Positions 1-8,948 are shown, counted from the stretch's first letter. The stretch is DNA of 64,000 bases from Alphaproteobacteria bacterium (GCA_006226415.1 SBGZ01000085.1:29348-93347), one strand, 5' to 3'. Numbers and translations: made by a program. The notes: generated by a model not told the origin, from the letters alone.

Positions 1-405
1 CCAGGCCGTCTCAAGGAGGCCATCAACTTCACGCTCTGAAAGGATCTTGGGCAAGGGACGCGCGCGCTGCGGGCTGTCAATCACCGAGCAGGGATCGTCC
101 GCGCGGACGCCTTCCGCATAGAGAAACTTGTGATACTGCCGAAGCGCCGACAAACGCCGGGCGGCGGTCGAGGCCGCGAGCCCCGCCACTTCCAGCTTGC
201 GCAGATAGCTGCGCACTGCGTCGGAGTCCGCATTTGCCGCCGTGAGCCCCAGCTCCGCTGCGTAAACAGCAAAGTCCGTCAGGTCACGGGCATAGCTTTC
301 AAGGGTGTTCTGGGCAGCGCCCCGCTCGGCGGAGAGCATCTCAAGAAAGGCCTCCACATGGTGAAAACCGTCCATTTGCTTATGTGCTTGATCGAGTAGG
401 GCCAT
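1..405 (-). CDS. xerD: Tyrosine recombinase XerD, N-terminal part (cut by window edge)
   Basis: The minus strand is open from an ATG at 405-403 to base 1 (135 codons, no stop). The residues visible fit the N-terminal SAM-like core-binding domain of Xer recombinases: a HVEAFLEMLSAERG start, an NTLESYARDL helix, the ALRQYHKFLYAEG stretch, and then RPLPKILSEREVDGLL, which is the junction to the catalytic domain in XerD. XerC/XerD resolve chromosome dimers at dif in the cytoplasm. The catalytic R-K-H-R-H-Y residues lie outside the window. XerD is preferred over XerC because of the LPK-L-S-EV junction and because xerD next to aroK/aroB is a common alphaproteobacterial order. A XerC assignment cannot be fully excluded without the C-terminus. 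Confidence 0.87.
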   Translation of the reverse strand, partial: MALLDQAHKQMDGFHHVEAFLEMLSAERGAAQNTLESYARDLTDFAVYAAELGLTAANADSDAVRSYLRKLEVAGLAASTAARRLSALRQYHKFLYAEGVRADDPCSVIDSPQRARPLPKILSEREVDGLLETAW

Positions 406-474
406 GTAAACCTTATCGATCGTTTACCGTTAAAAAAGGGTTAATAGTTAAGGGCTTGTCTTAAGAATTTTCAT

Positions 475-509
475 AAAAAAGGAACGGGAGCCGTCGCTTG
501 ACGGCGTTC
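475..509 (-). terminator. Rho-independent terminator for the 625-residue exported protein gene
   Basis: The inner stem GCCGTC/GACGGC (490-495 with 500-505, loop GCTT) is extended by GAAC/GTTC (482-485 with 506-509) with a small bulge. On the minus strand it is followed by a run of six T (complement of 475-480). It lies 18 bases past the stop of the minus-strand gene at 528, and would also separate it from xerD. Confidence 0.6.
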
Positions 510-527
510 ATTTTCTAGGGCGAGAGG

Positions 528-2405
528 TTAAGAAGCCCGGGCGATCAGGGACTCAATGGCAATCGCCTGCGCTTCGGTAAAAAGACCGACACGGGCAAGC
601 GCCGCCACCACTTTCTCAACCACCGCGGTTGGCGCGCCCTGCGGACCTTCCGGCCCCAGCGCGACCAAAGAGAACATAACCGTTTCGCCAAGACGCCCGG
701 CCCGCGAGGCCGCCTCAAGCCCTGAAAGCACACCGCTGGGCGGCATCTGTCCTTCAACCTCCAGCGGCCGGGAGATAATCAACTGACGGGCCTCCATGGG
801 CACCATCACCCCCAGAATTTCCATCAGTCGCATTTCATGAACCGCCAGGGCAAAACTGGCGTCTTCCTTGGCACCGAGAAGACGCGCGACCGGATCCCAG
901 TTCATCAGCGTATCCTGGCGCGGCAGATTTCGGATCTGTCGGCAGGTATCAAAAGTTTGCAGACGCTGCGATCTCTCGCCGCCACTTGCAACAACTTGCA
1001 TCTCCTGCGCCAAAGCCAATTCCAACCAGGCCTCTCCCTGCGCATAATGGTTGATGGCATAAAGTGCCGGCACAAAATCCCCCGCATAGGGCGCAAATGC
1101 CGGATCGGCTTCAAGCTCACCGATCATGGGGCCATAAATGTCCATGGCAACTTGATAGGTTCCGGACAAGCGTCCAACATCCAAAGCTTTCTTGATCTGG
1201 CTCGCCCGGGCCTGGAGCGCCTCCTGCGCTTCTACATATTGATAGAGCGCCGCCCGCGCCTCGGGAGAAGGGTTTTCATAGACTTTCTCAACCAGACCCA
1301 TCATTTCCGACTGCAAAAAAGGCACATTGTGGTAAAGGATTGCCAGTTTGCGCGGCTCCAGCGCACCGCCACGCGCCGCAGTTTCGGCCACCGGCAATCG
1401 CGCAGCCATCAGATCGGCCGCCGCCCCGCCCGCCATACCGGTTTTGGCGATTTCCAATTGAACCGGCAAGGATGCGGCGCCCATGGCTGTTGTCGGTAAA
1501 CCGGCCTCCGCCAGACGCAACAGCGCGAGGGTCAACTCATCCGCCTCGCCAAAATCGTCGATCTCCACGGGCAAATGATCGAGCGCCGACAAAAGCAGAC
1601 TGAAAAAGACCGGATCTTCATAGCCATCTTCGCGCAAAAGATTGGCCGACAGACGCGCCGAGGCCTGATCGCCAGCCACTGCATAACAATAGGCCCGGAT
1701 CTTGAGCCACAGATTGTCATCTGAAAGGCCGCGGGCGCGGGCGGCCTGCCCGCAAGCACTCTGCACATCGCCGCCAAGCAGGGAAACTTTTGCGGCAACC
1801 AGCAAAACATCAGGATCGCCGCCAGGGGTCAGATCCTGTTGCGTCAGACTTTCCGCGGCCTCAATAAACCCCGCCTTGTAAAGCCCCTCCAACCGCAGCC
1901 CCAAAAGCGATGCGCCATCGGCTTCACCGGCAGGTGCCAATGACTTGGAAGCATAAAGGCGATAGGCCATGTCACGCATCGTCTTTGACGACAAGCGACC
2001 TGGAATTTGCGGCAAATAGGCGGTAACCGTCTTGCGATTCGACCCGGACCACATATCAGACGGAAATCCGCCGCCCGCTTCGTCGATGAGCCCCAAAACC
2101 ACCGAATCCAGAGAATCGAGCGTGCCGACATCGACAGCGTTTTCAGCCCCCGGGGCCGCGCGCAGCGATTCCAGCCCGCTTTCTCTTTTGTCTTCCTTGG
2201 GCGCCACAAAGCCGCCGCCAATCAGGCCGATAGGCGCGCCGGTGGCCTCATCAGACCCCTCGCCCTCATCATCAGCCGACCCGGCACGCACCACGGGCGG
2301 CGCAGCCCCCTTACTGCTGGCATCCACGCCGCGAGCAGGCCCGCTCAAGGTCAGCACAAGAGCGAGAACCGAAAAATTTGAAAGCTTACTGAGAGAACCT
2401 GTCAT
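528..2405 (-). CDS. Large exported alpha-helical protein of unknown function
   Basis: This 625-residue protein starts with a Sec-type signal peptide (hydrophobic core around residues 11-22, SGPARG cleavage region). A low-complexity acidic/Ser/Gly segment follows (about 30-60), then a long helical, Ala/Leu-rich body with alternating 30-40 residue helix pairs that looks like a TPR-like or Sel1-like solenoid without a clear consensus. No catalytic motif was recognised. Large unassigned exported proteins occur at this position beside xerD/aroK in alphaproteobacteria, sometimes mislabelled antifreeze-like because of Ala richness (recollection, not checked). Its start overlaps the small membrane protein gene at 2386-2517 by 20 bases in another frame, suggesting translational coupling. 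The role is unknown; a periplasmic scaffold is only a guess. Confidence 0.8.
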   Translation of the reverse strand: MTGSLSKLSNFSVLALVLTLSGPARGVDASSKGAAPPVVRAGSADDEGEGSDEATGAPIGLIGGGFVAPKEDKRESGLESLRAAPGAENAVDVGTLDSLDSVVLGLIDEAGGGFPSDMWSGSNRKTVTAYLPQIPGRLSSKTMRDMAYRLYASKSLAPAGEADGASLLGLRLEGLYKAGFIEAAESLTQQDLTPGGDPDVLLVAAKVSLLGGDVQSACGQAARARGLSDDNLWLKIRAYCYAVAGDQASARLSANLLREDGYEDPVFFSLLLSALDHLPVEIDDFGEADELTLALLRLAEAGLPTTAMGAASLPVQLEIAKTGMAGGAAADLMAARLPVAETAARGGALEPRKLAILYHNVPFLQSEMMGLVEKVYENPSPEARAALYQYVEAQEALQARASQIKKALDVGRLSGTYQVAMDIYGPMIGELEADPAFAPYAGDFVPALYAINHYAQGEAWLELALAQEMQVVASGGERSQRLQTFDTCRQIRNLPRQDTLMNWDPVARLLGAKEDASFALAVHEMRLMEILGVMVPMEARQLIISRPLEVEGQMPPSGVLSGLEAASRAGRLGETVMFSLVALGPEGPQGAPTAVVEKVVAALARVGLFTEAQAIAIESLIARAS

Positions 2406-2517
2406 TGGAAATTACCTGCTCCACCTCAGTTTGCGGCGTTGGCAGGGTATAGGCATAGACAACGAGCCCGGCGAAAACCAAAAAGAGAATTCCGGCAACA
2501 ATCAAAAATAGACGCAT
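2386..2517 (-). CDS. 43-residue single-span membrane protein, coupled to the next gene
   Basis: Reading the minus strand from ATG at 2517-2515 gives a 43-residue frame ending TAA at 2388-2386. Residues 1-24 form one hydrophobic helix (MRLFLIVAGILFLVFAG and onward, ending in YAYTLP). A short polar tail follows with TPQTEVEQVISNDRFSQ. The hydrophobicity pattern, the upstream position and the 20-base overlap with the start of the 625-residue gene support a real gene too short for most gene finders. The tail motif (TPQTxEVEQVI followed by DRF) feels familiar from small alphaproteobacterial membrane proteins at this locus, but I cannot confirm that. Its function is unknown; it may tether or assist export of its partner. 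Confidence 0.72.
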   Translation of the reverse strand: MRLFLIVAGILFLVFAGLVVYAYTLPTPQTEVEQVISNDRFSQ

Positions 2518-2817
2518 GTTTTTCTGTTCGACTTAGGTTGTTCAAATCTCTGTAAAGCCGCCCCCGGCTTTCCCCGCCTTGCCCCGTTCACAGTTAAGGG
2601 CATAGCACACTTGCCCTGCCGAGCCCAAGGGTCTGGCACTATTCGGCTCATATTTCCGCCAAATCGTGCCCGAAAAGCCCCGATTGAGCGGTCTTGATGC
2701 TTCTCTTGCCATAGATTTATGGCGAAATCTGGTGTAAATCCAAGACTTGAAGTGGCACAGAGCCCCCATGACAGGACAAATGCTCGGCCCTAGGACAATA
2801 AGGAAAACTCCGGAGCC
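2518..2817. other. Divergent intergenic region between the small membrane protein gene and aroK
   Basis: These 300 bases must hold the promoters of both divergent operons. I see one clear inverted repeat (2708-2723, listed separately). A poor promoter-like pair reads towards aroK (TTGATG, 17-base gap, TTATGG). No convincing RNA gene or ORF is present; the open frame at 2542-2769 on the minus strand has no family resemblance. Confidence 0.5.
2708..2723. promoter_or_regulatory. Inverted repeat in the divergent aroK promoter region
   Basis: GCCATA and TATGGC are perfect 6-base arms around a 4-base centre (GATT). The site is about 95 bases before the aroK start codon and could be an operator. 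No regulator is known for it. Confidence 0.3.
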
Positions 2818-3393
2818 GTGAGTTCAGATCAACACCCAAGCCCCCTCGGCACCGACAAGCGGTCAATCGTGCTTGTCGGCCTCATGGGCTCGGGAAAATC
2901 GACCGTTGGACGCCGATTGGCCAATACCCTCAACCTTCCGTTCTACGATGCCGATACCGAGATTGAGCGCGCGGCGGGGGAATCCATCAACGAAATATTC
3001 GAACTGCGCGGCGAAGAAGTGTTCCGGCGCGGCGAAGCCAAAGTGATCGCCCGCTTGCTGGACGGTCATCAATGTGTGCTGGCAACAGGCGGCGGCGCCT
3101 TTATGAACGATGAAACCCGGCAGATCATTAAGGACCGCGCTATTTCGATTTGGCTGAAAGCCGATCTCGATTTGTTGATGGCCCGTGTCCTGCGCCGCGA
3201 CACCCGGCCCCTTTTGCGAACCGGCGACCCTGAAGAAACCATGCGCCGCCTCATGGAAGTGCGCAACCCGGTCTATGCCAAAGCCGACATTGCGGTAGAA
3301 AGCCAATCGGGGCCACACAACATAACGATCAAAAACATCCTGGACGCCCTGGAAGCCCATTGCCAGATCGCTGAGGACAACCTTTCATCATGA
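2818..3393 (+). CDS. aroK: Shikimate kinase
   Basis: The product phosphorylates shikimate to shikimate-3-phosphate in the aromatic amino acid pathway (cytoplasm). The 191-residue protein has a Walker A loop GLMGSGKST at 21-29, the shikimate-binding DADTEIE segment near 44-50, an ATGGGAF glycine-rich loop, and the lid RDTRPLL. A short N-terminal extension of about 12 residues precedes the core. The start is GTG at 2818; no in-frame ATG lies upstream, since the ATGs at 2768 and 2780 are out of frame. The stop overlaps the start of aroB in an ATGA arrangement, so the two are translationally coupled. Confidence 0.95.
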   Translation: MSSDQHPSPLGTDKRSIVLVGLMGSGKSTVGRRLANTLNLPFYDADTEIERAAGESINEIFELRGEEVFRRGEAKVIARLLDGHQCVLATGGGAFMNDETRQIIKDRAISIWLKADLDLLMARVLRRDTRPLLRTGDPEETMRRLMEVRNPVYAKADIAVESQSGPHNITIKNILDALEAHCQIAEDNLSS

Positions 3394-4526
3394 CCTCCCC
3401 CGCACCGCAAAATGCTAAACCGCTCCATGCCTGTGTGCCGGTTGATCTGGGTGAGCGATCCTACGACATCCTGATTGGCCCCGGCCTCCTGCAATCGGCC
3501 GGCGAACACATCGCACCCCGATTAAACCAGCCGCGCACCCTTGTCGTCACCGACAGCACAGTGGCAAATATTCATCTGGAGACCCTCCTGAACAGCTTGC
3601 GCGCCTCAGGGATAGAAACGTCATCTTATGTGGTGCCCGCTGGTGAGGCCTCCAAATCTTTCACCGAGCTTGAGAAGCTTTGCGAAGCCATTCTCACCGC
3701 GCGCCTCGAACGCGCTGACAGCATCATCGCCCTTGGGGGCGGTGTTATCGGTGACCTCACCGGGTTTGCCGCCGCAATTGTCCGCCGCGGCATGAAGTTC
3801 ATTCAGATCCCGACCACGCTTTTGTCTCAGGTGGATTCCTCGGTCGGTGGCAAAACCGGCATCAACACCACAATGGGCAAAAATCTGGTCGGCGCCTTCC
3901 ATCAGCCCAGCTTGGTTCTGGCGGATATTGCCTGCCTGGATACCTTACCTGCGCGCGACTTCCTGTCGGGCTATGCGGAAGTGGTCAAATACGGGCTCAT
4001 CAATGATCCGGATTTCTTTTCCTGGCTTGATCTAAACCTGGACCTTTTGAAGGCGGGCGATATCGACGCGCGTGCCGAAGCGGTGCGCCGGTCCTGCCTC
4101 GCCAAGGCGAACATCGTCGCCCAGGATGAAACCGAACAGGGCCTGCGTGCCCTGCTCAACCTCGGCCACACCTTTGGCCACGCTCTGGAAGCCGAAACCG
4201 GTTACTCGGCACGCCTGACCCATGGCGAAGGCGTCGCCATCGGCATGGCGCTGGCCATGGCTTTTTCCGCCGAAGAGGGCCTGTGCCCCTCGCAAGAAAG
4301 CGAGCGCGCCACCGCGCACCTTGCGCGAGCGGGACTCAAGACCCAAATAAAACAGATCGAGGGACCGGCCCTGGACCCGGATCGACTTCTGACGGCCATG
4401 TTCCAGGACAAAAAGGTCCAAAGTGGCCGCCTTACGTTTATTTTATCGCGCGGCATCGGTCAGGCCTACATCGCCCGCGACATCGCCCCGGAAAAGCTCA
4501 AAGCCTTTCTTACAACTCAAGTGTGA
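3390..4526 (+). CDS. aroB: 3-dehydroquinate synthase
   Basis: It converts DAHP to 3-dehydroquinate, using NAD and a divalent metal. At 378 residues it has the family's usual length. Diagnostic segments are GGGVIGDLTGFAAA (NAD-binding), PTTLLSQVDSSVGGKTGIN (substrate loop), KNLVGAFHQP, and LNLGHTFGHALE carrying metal-binding His residues. It is the second gene of an aroK-aroB operon and overlaps aroK by four bases. The downstream CNNM/CorC-type gene starts 5 bases after its stop, so all three are probably one transcript. Confidence 0.96.
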   Translation: MTSPAPQNAKPLHACVPVDLGERSYDILIGPGLLQSAGEHIAPRLNQPRTLVVTDSTVANIHLETLLNSLRASGIETSSYVVPAGEASKSFTELEKLCEAILTARLERADSIIALGGGVIGDLTGFAAAIVRRGMKFIQIPTTLLSQVDSSVGGKTGINTTMGKNLVGAFHQPSLVLADIACLDTLPARDFLSGYAEVVKYGLINDPDFFSWLDLNLDLLKAGDIDARAEAVRRSCLAKANIVAQDETEQGLRALLNLGHTFGHALEAETGYSARLTHGEGVAIGMALAMAFSAEEGLCPSQESERATAHLARAGLKTQIKQIEGPALDPDRLLTAMFQDKKVQSGRLTFILSRGIGQAYIARDIAPEKLKAFLTTQV

Positions 4527-4531
4527 CCCCC

Positions 4532-5839
4532 ATGGAAACCGACCTTTTGTCTCACAGCGCCCTACTCATGGTCGCCATTGCGATATTGATATTATTGTTG
4601 CTGTCCGGCCTATTTTCCGGCTCAGAAACCGCCCTTACGGCCACCTCAAAAGCCCGCATGCACCGTCTGGAGCAAGACGGCAATGATCGCGCCAAGCAGG
4701 TCAACAAATTGATCTCCAATCGCGAAAGGCTGATTGGCGCCATTCTCCTGGGCAACAATCTGGTCAACATCCTGGCCTCGGCCCTGGCCACCACCTTATT
4801 CCTGACCCTCTTCGGCCAGGCGGGTGTCCTTTACGCCACGCTGATCATGACTGCCCTGGTGGTTATATTTGCCGAAGTGCTGCCCAAAACCTACGCCATT
4901 ACAAATGCGGAACGCTCCGCCATGGCGGTTGCCCCGATCATGCGCCTTTTGGTGACCCTCTTCGCGCCGGTGGTTGCCACCATCAGCTGGGTCGTGCGCA
5001 AAACTTTACGCGCCATTGGTTATAGCATTGACGAAGACACCTCCGTCTTATCAGCCCATGAGGAAATCAGAGGCGCGATCGACCTTCACATGTCCGAGGG
5101 CGGTGTGGACAAAGAACACCGCGATATGCTCGGCGGCATCCTCGACCTCAACGACCTCCAGGTTGAGGAGGTCATGGTTCATCGCAAATCCATGCGTATG
5201 ATCGACATCGATTTGCCGAATGAAGACATTGTCGAGCAAATGCTCTCAAGCCCCTTCACCCGTGTCCCGCTCTGGCAGGGGGAACAGGAAAACATCGTCG
5301 GCGTCTTGCACGCCAAAGACCTCCTGCGCGCCATGCGCGATGTCAGCGGAGAGGTCTCAAAGATCAACATTCTCGACATCGCCAACGAGCCATGGTTTGT
5401 GCCGGAGACCACCGGTTTGCAGGAGCAACTGAATGCCTTCCTGTCTCAACGCAATCACTTTGCTCTTGTCGTCGACGAATACGGCGCGCTGATGGGTCTG
5501 ATCACTCTGGAAGATATTCTGGAAGAGATTGTGGGCGAAATTGTTGACGAGCACGATATCGAACATGCCGGCATTCGCCCGCACCCCAATGGCACCTTCA
5601 ACATTGATGGCGCAATTGCGATCCGCGATCTCAACCGCCTTCTCGATTGGGATTTACCGGACGAAGAGGCGACAACATTGGCCGGTCTTGTCATTCATGA
5701 AGCTCGCACCATTCCAGAGCAAGGGCAGGCCTTCAATTTTTATGGCTTCAAATTCGAGATCCTGCGCAAACACCGCAATCAGATCACAGCCGTCCGGGTA
5801 ACCCCGCCGGTCGATCCGGCCAGCGAGCCGGAGGCCTAA
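4532..5839 (+). CDS. HlyC/CorC family transporter (CNNM and CBS domains)
   Basis: This 435-residue inner membrane protein has an N-terminal CNNM (DUF21) domain. Its hydrophobic stretches span about residues 7-27, 60-85 and 88-110, with an SGLFSGSETALTA signature at 21-33 and a FAEVLPKTYA motif. Next come two CBS domains (about 190-330) ending in DEYGALMGLITLEDILEEIVGE, and a C-terminal CorC/HlyC FAD-like domain. Such proteins are linked to magnesium/cobalt export or homeostasis; the substrate here is not shown by sequence. The start chosen is ATG 4532, just after the aroB stop. The frame is open further upstream but that would overlap aroB heavily. It ends 4 bases from the convergent bolA gene. 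Confidence 0.9.
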   Translation: METDLLSHSALLMVAIAILILLLLSGLFSGSETALTATSKARMHRLEQDGNDRAKQVNKLISNRERLIGAILLGNNLVNILASALATTLFLTLFGQAGVLYATLIMTALVVIFAEVLPKTYAITNAERSAMAVAPIMRLLVTLFAPVVATISWVVRKTLRAIGYSIDEDTSVLSAHEEIRGAIDLHMSEGGVDKEHRDMLGGILDLNDLQVEEVMVHRKSMRMIDIDLPNEDIVEQMLSSPFTRVPLWQGEQENIVGVLHAKDLLRAMRDVSGEVSKINILDIANEPWFVPETTGLQEQLNAFLSQRNHFALVVDEYGALMGLITLEDILEEIVGEIVDEHDIEHAGIRPHPNGTFNIDGAIAIRDLNRLLDWDLPDEEATTLAGLVIHEARTIPEQGQAFNFYGFKFEILRKHRNQITAVRVTPPVDPASEPEA

Positions 5840-5843
5840 TGCC

Positions 5844-6104
5844 TCACGGTGTTTCGAGCTTGAGCGCAAGCGCATGGATCGGACCGGCCAGCTCTTCCGC
5901 CAATACATGGTTAACGCGGCGCTGACGCTCAACACGTCCCAGACCGACAAAATCGCTTGAGATCAGCTTAACGCGAAAATGACTTTCACCGCCCTCTCGC
6001 GCCCCAGCGTGTCCCGCATGAAGGTGCGATTCGTCGGTGACGGTCAGTTCCGTGACCTGAAAAGCGTCACAAAGCTTTTTTTCGATCTGTGCCCTTACAC
6101 CCAT
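5844..6104 (-). CDS. BolA family protein
   Basis: A small cytoplasmic protein of about 86 residues with the BolA class II-like fold. It contains the conserved DESHLHAGHAGA segment (the His ligand region that pairs with monothiol glutaredoxins around a 2Fe-2S cluster), then SHFRVKLISSDFVGLGRVERQRRV and a C-terminal IHALALKLETP. BolA proteins act in iron-sulfur trafficking and stress or morphology responses. I chose the start at 6104 (MGVRAQIEKKL), the usual BolA beginning; ATG 6113 and GTG 6107 are close alternatives behind the same GGGAAGG ribosome site. It is divergent from the DnaJ-domain gene. Confidence 0.88.
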   Translation of the reverse strand: MGVRAQIEKKLCDAFQVTELTVTDESHLHAGHAGAREGGESHFRVKLISSDFVGLGRVERQRRVNHVLAEELAGPIHALALKLETP

Positions 6105-6202
6105 CACGCCCATATCCTTCCCGTTAAGTGTCACCAGAATGTGTTCAATAACACTAGATGAATTCTTGTTTTTCACACGAACTCAATCCATATTAGCCCG
6201 CT

Positions 6203-6835
6203 ATGTCAAAGGATGATGCATACCGGCCCAAATTTGGTTTTGACATTCGGGTCAAACCGCCAGGGCAAAAGAAACGCGCCGAAGATATTGTTCACCGATG
6301 CGCTTGGGAGGGCTGCTCGGAGAAAGCGCCCTATCGCGCGCCGAAATCCAAAGACAACCCGCGCGAGTTTCAGTATTTCTGTCAGAATCATATTCGCGAA
6401 TTTAATGCCCGCTGGAATTTTTTCGAGGGCATGAGCGCCGACGAAGCCAAAACCTATCAGGAGAGCATTTCCACCGGACATCGCCCGACCTGGAAAGTGG
6501 CCGCTGGCGGCACGCCCCGCGCGCGCCGCGCCGCGATGATGGGCCGCGCCGCCGCTGGCGAGGGCGTGGAAGACCCCTACCGCCTGTTTCAGGGATCCGG
6601 GTCTGGCACCGGTATGCCCCGCCAACCCAAACGCAAGCTGCCAAAGCAGCTTGAGGAGGCCTTTTTCGTCATGAAATTGGACCCGCCCTCCAGCCCGGAC
6701 AAGATCAAGGCCCGCTATAAAGAACTGGTCAAAAAGTTCCACCCGGACGCCAATCGAGGGGAAACCGGTTACGAAGAGCGCCTGAAACGGATCATTGAGG
6801 CCTACCAAAGTCTCAAAACCGCCGGATTTTGCTGA
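6203..6835 (+). CDS. DnaJ domain-containing protein
   Basis: This 210-residue cytoplasmic protein carries a C-terminal J domain (about 150-208) with the HPD motif in KKFHPDANRG, which stimulates DnaK ATPase. The N-terminal part holds a C-x4-C pair (HRCAWEGCSEKAPYRAP) and FCQNHIREFNARWNFFEGM, suggesting a small metal-binding knuckle. This architecture sits between bolA and cobS in many alphaproteobacteria. Its client is unknown; the neighbour bolA hints at, but does not prove, a link to metal or cluster assembly. Confidence 0.88.
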   Translation: MSKDDAYRPKFGFDIRVKPPGQKKRAEDIVHRCAWEGCSEKAPYRAPKSKDNPREFQYFCQNHIREFNARWNFFEGMSADEAKTYQESISTGHRPTWKVAAGGTPRARRAAMMGRAAAGEGVEDPYRLFQGSGSGTGMPRQPKRKLPKQLEEAFFVMKLDPPSSPDKIKARYKELVKKFHPDANRGETGYEERLKRIIEAYQSLKTAGFC

Positions 6836-6985
6836 AAAATTGTCAGCTTTTACTGGCATCAACAATAAATCTGCTTATTCTGTCGCCGAATAATCAAGGA
6901 AACGCCGGTCTGACGGATCGGGGGCGTGGGAAGTCCCCTGGGAAATTCTGTCCATGACCCTGAACAATAAAAAGAAGGCACCAAA

Positions 6986-7969
6986 ATGGAAAACGGTCTC
7001 GACCCGGCTTGCATGCCCGACCAGAAAATCAACGCCAAGGAACTATTCGGGATCGATACCGATATGGTGGTCCCCGCTTTTGCCGAGCGCAACGAATATG
7101 TGCCGGAAATCGACGAGGCTTATCTTTTTGATCGCGAGACCACGCTCGCCATCCTGGCTGGCTTTGCCTACAACCGCCGGGTCATGATCCAGGGCTACCA
7201 CGGCACCGGCAAATCCACGCACGTCGAACAGGTCGCCGCCCGCCTCAACTGGCCGCTCATCCGGGTTAATCTGGACAGCCACATCAGCCGGATCGATCTC
7301 GTCGGCAAAGACGCCATTGTTTTGAAAGACGGTCAGCAGATTACGGAATTCCGTGAGGGGATCCTCCCCTGGGCGCTTCAGCACCCCACCGCTCTTGTTT
7401 TTGACGAATATGACGCCGGCCGGCCGGACGTGATGTTCGTCATTCAGCGCGTGCTGGAAGTTCAGGGCCGCCTGACATTGCTTGACCAGAACCGCGTGAT
7501 CAACCCGCACCCGGCTTTCCGCCTGTTCTCAACCACCAACACCATTGGCTTGGGCGACACCACCGGCCTTTATCACGGCACGCAGCAAATCAACCAGGGT
7601 CAGATGGACCGCTGGAACATTGTCACCACCTTGAATTATCTGCCGCACGATCAGGAAACCGATATCGTCCTGTCCAAAGCCCCGGGCTATCAAACCGAGA
7701 AGGGCAAGGAAACCATCAGCGCTATGGTGCGCGTGGCCGACCTCACCCGGGCCGCCTTCATGAACGGCGACATTTCGACGGTCATGAGCCCGCGTACGGT
7801 GCTCACCTGGGCTGAGAATGCGGATATCTTTAAGGATGTCGGTTTTGCCTTCCGCATCACCTTCCTCAACAAATGCGATGAACTGGAACGCCCCACCGTG
7901 GCGGAATTCTATCAACGCTGCTTTGGCGAGGATCTGCCCGAGAGCGCGGCCAACGTTTTGGCCGGATAG
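6986..7969 (+). CDS. cobS: Cobaltochelatase subunit CobS (AAA+ ATPase)
   Basis: CobS and CobT form the AAA+ chaperone that drives cobalt insertion into hydrogenobyrinate a,c-diamide by CobN in aerobic cobalamin synthesis. The 327-residue protein has Walker [10 protein letters not shown] at 70-78, a Walker B region [14 protein letters not shown], and the sensor region [22 protein letters not shown]. The ATG at 6986 follows an AAGAAGG ribosome site. No cobalamin riboswitch hallmarks were found in the 150 bases upstream. CobN is not in this window. Confidence 0.95.
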   Translation: MENGLDPACMPDQKINAKELFGIDTDMVVPAFAERNEYVPEIDEAYLFDRETTLAILAGFAYNRRVMIQGYHGTGKSTHVEQVAARLNWPLIRVNLDSHISRIDLVGKDAIVLKDGQQITEFREGILPWALQHPTALVFDEYDAGRPDVMFVIQRVLEVQGRLTLLDQNRVINPHPAFRLFSTTNTIGLGDTTGLYHGTQQINQGQMDRWNIVTTLNYLPHDQETDIVLSKAPGYQTEKGKETISAMVRVADLTRAAFMNGDISTVMSPRTVLTWAENADIFKDVGFAFRITFLNKCDELERPTVAEFYQRCFGEDLPESAANVLAG

Positions 7970-7977
7970 AGGCCGCC

Positions 7978-8943
7978 ATGCACTTGTCAGCTGCCAGATT
8001 CTTGACCATCGCTGCGACACTGTTTTTTGTCGCAACGCCTGCCATGGCGACGACTTGTTACGAAGCGCCGGCAAAAGCGCCAACCTTTCGCCAAAGCGTT
8101 GATCAGGCAAACGACATAGTTCTGGTCAAAATCACATCAGGTCAGACCCCGCTCTTTGCCAAAAAAGACGAAATTGATTTTGACTTTGAGGTACTGGACA
8201 GCCTGAAGGGCAAATATAAAGTTGGCGACACCTTTCGTTTGCGCGCCCTTTGGATCAAGCAGGGCGGGGTGAAAGACCGCAAGGAATTTGGTGGCCACTG
8301 GGACCCGGCCTTTTGGGACCGACAGATCACACGGCTTGATTCCGTCTATGACTGCGGTCAAAAGCTCGCCTTCGACCCCAACAACATCTATCTCCTGTTT
8401 GATCCGCAAAAGAGCGGGGACCGCGCGCCTCTCGCCATCACCGCCGAGGAGATTTTTGAGCCGAGCCAGGATCGTTGGCTCAGCGCCGTACAACAATTGG
8501 TTGACGATCCGGCACTTGAAAAGGCCCGTTCGAAAACCGGCATCGAATATTTGAAAAGCCAAAAGTCCGTTGCCCTCGCCGCCGTTGAAGGCTGCAGTGA
8601 TCGGCTGCGCCCCGACGCGCATTATGTGGCCGAGGTCCAGACCCTCTCCGGCGCCGAGATGACCCGCGATCAGCTCGATCCGGAAACCTTTGCCCAGGCG
8701 CTTGAGGGCTGCGATGGCTTTACCGTGGTCTTGGGTATCTTCTATGGCTCAGATCGAGAGACCGGACTTCCCATTGATGTTGATCGCAAGCCGATGCAAC
8801 AGTTTGTTCCGGTGCGGGACGGCCTTGTCACCCTGACCGATTTCACCAGCGAGATCGGCCTGAACGGCCCTAAAACCCTGCCGCTTGAAGATATTGTCGC
8901 AGGACTTTTGCCCGCCGCTGACTTAGACGCGGTTGAGGACTAA
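7978..8943 (+). CDS. Exported protein of unknown function inserted between cobS and cobT
   Basis: A 321-residue protein with a clear Sec signal peptide (hydrophobic residues 8-21, cleavage near AMA-TT). The mature part starts with a Cys (TTCYEAP) and has about 100 residues with a beta-rich pattern: [48 protein letters not shown]. This loosely resembles netrin/TIMP-like OB folds found in exported bacterial proteins. Cys residues are sparse (about four) and may pair. It begins 9 bases after the cobS stop and ends 6 bases before cobT, so it is co-transcribed with the two cytoplasmic chelatase subunits. No enzymatic motif was recognised, and the OB-fold idea is tentative. Confidence 0.8.
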   Translation: MHLSAARFLTIAATLFFVATPAMATTCYEAPAKAPTFRQSVDQANDIVLVKITSGQTPLFAKKDEIDFDFEVLDSLKGKYKVGDTFRLRALWIKQGGVKDRKEFGGHWDPAFWDRQITRLDSVYDCGQKLAFDPNNIYLLFDPQKSGDRAPLAITAEEIFEPSQDRWLSAVQQLVDDPALEKARSKTGIEYLKSQKSVALAAVEGCSDRLRPDAHYVAEVQTLSGAEMTRDQLDPETFAQALEGCDGFTVVLGIFYGSDRETGLPIDVDRKPMQQFVPVRDGLVTLTDFTSEIGLNGPKTLPLEDIVAGLLPAADLDAVED

Positions 8944-8948
8944 GCGGC

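Noticed and set aside
2542-2769. 75-codon open frame on the minus strand before aroK
   Set aside because: No recognisable motif, compositionally like non-coding DNA, and it covers the inverted repeat and likely promoter region.
4283-4531. Upstream extension of the CNNM/CorC-type gene
   Set aside because: It would overlap aroB by about 240 bases in another frame and its residues are basic and unlike the family; the start at 4532 gives the membrane helix directly.
6836-6985. Possible cobalamin riboswitch before cobS
   Set aside because: The B12 box and the paired GTCAGGA-type and CCGC-type segments were not found in the 150 bases upstream.
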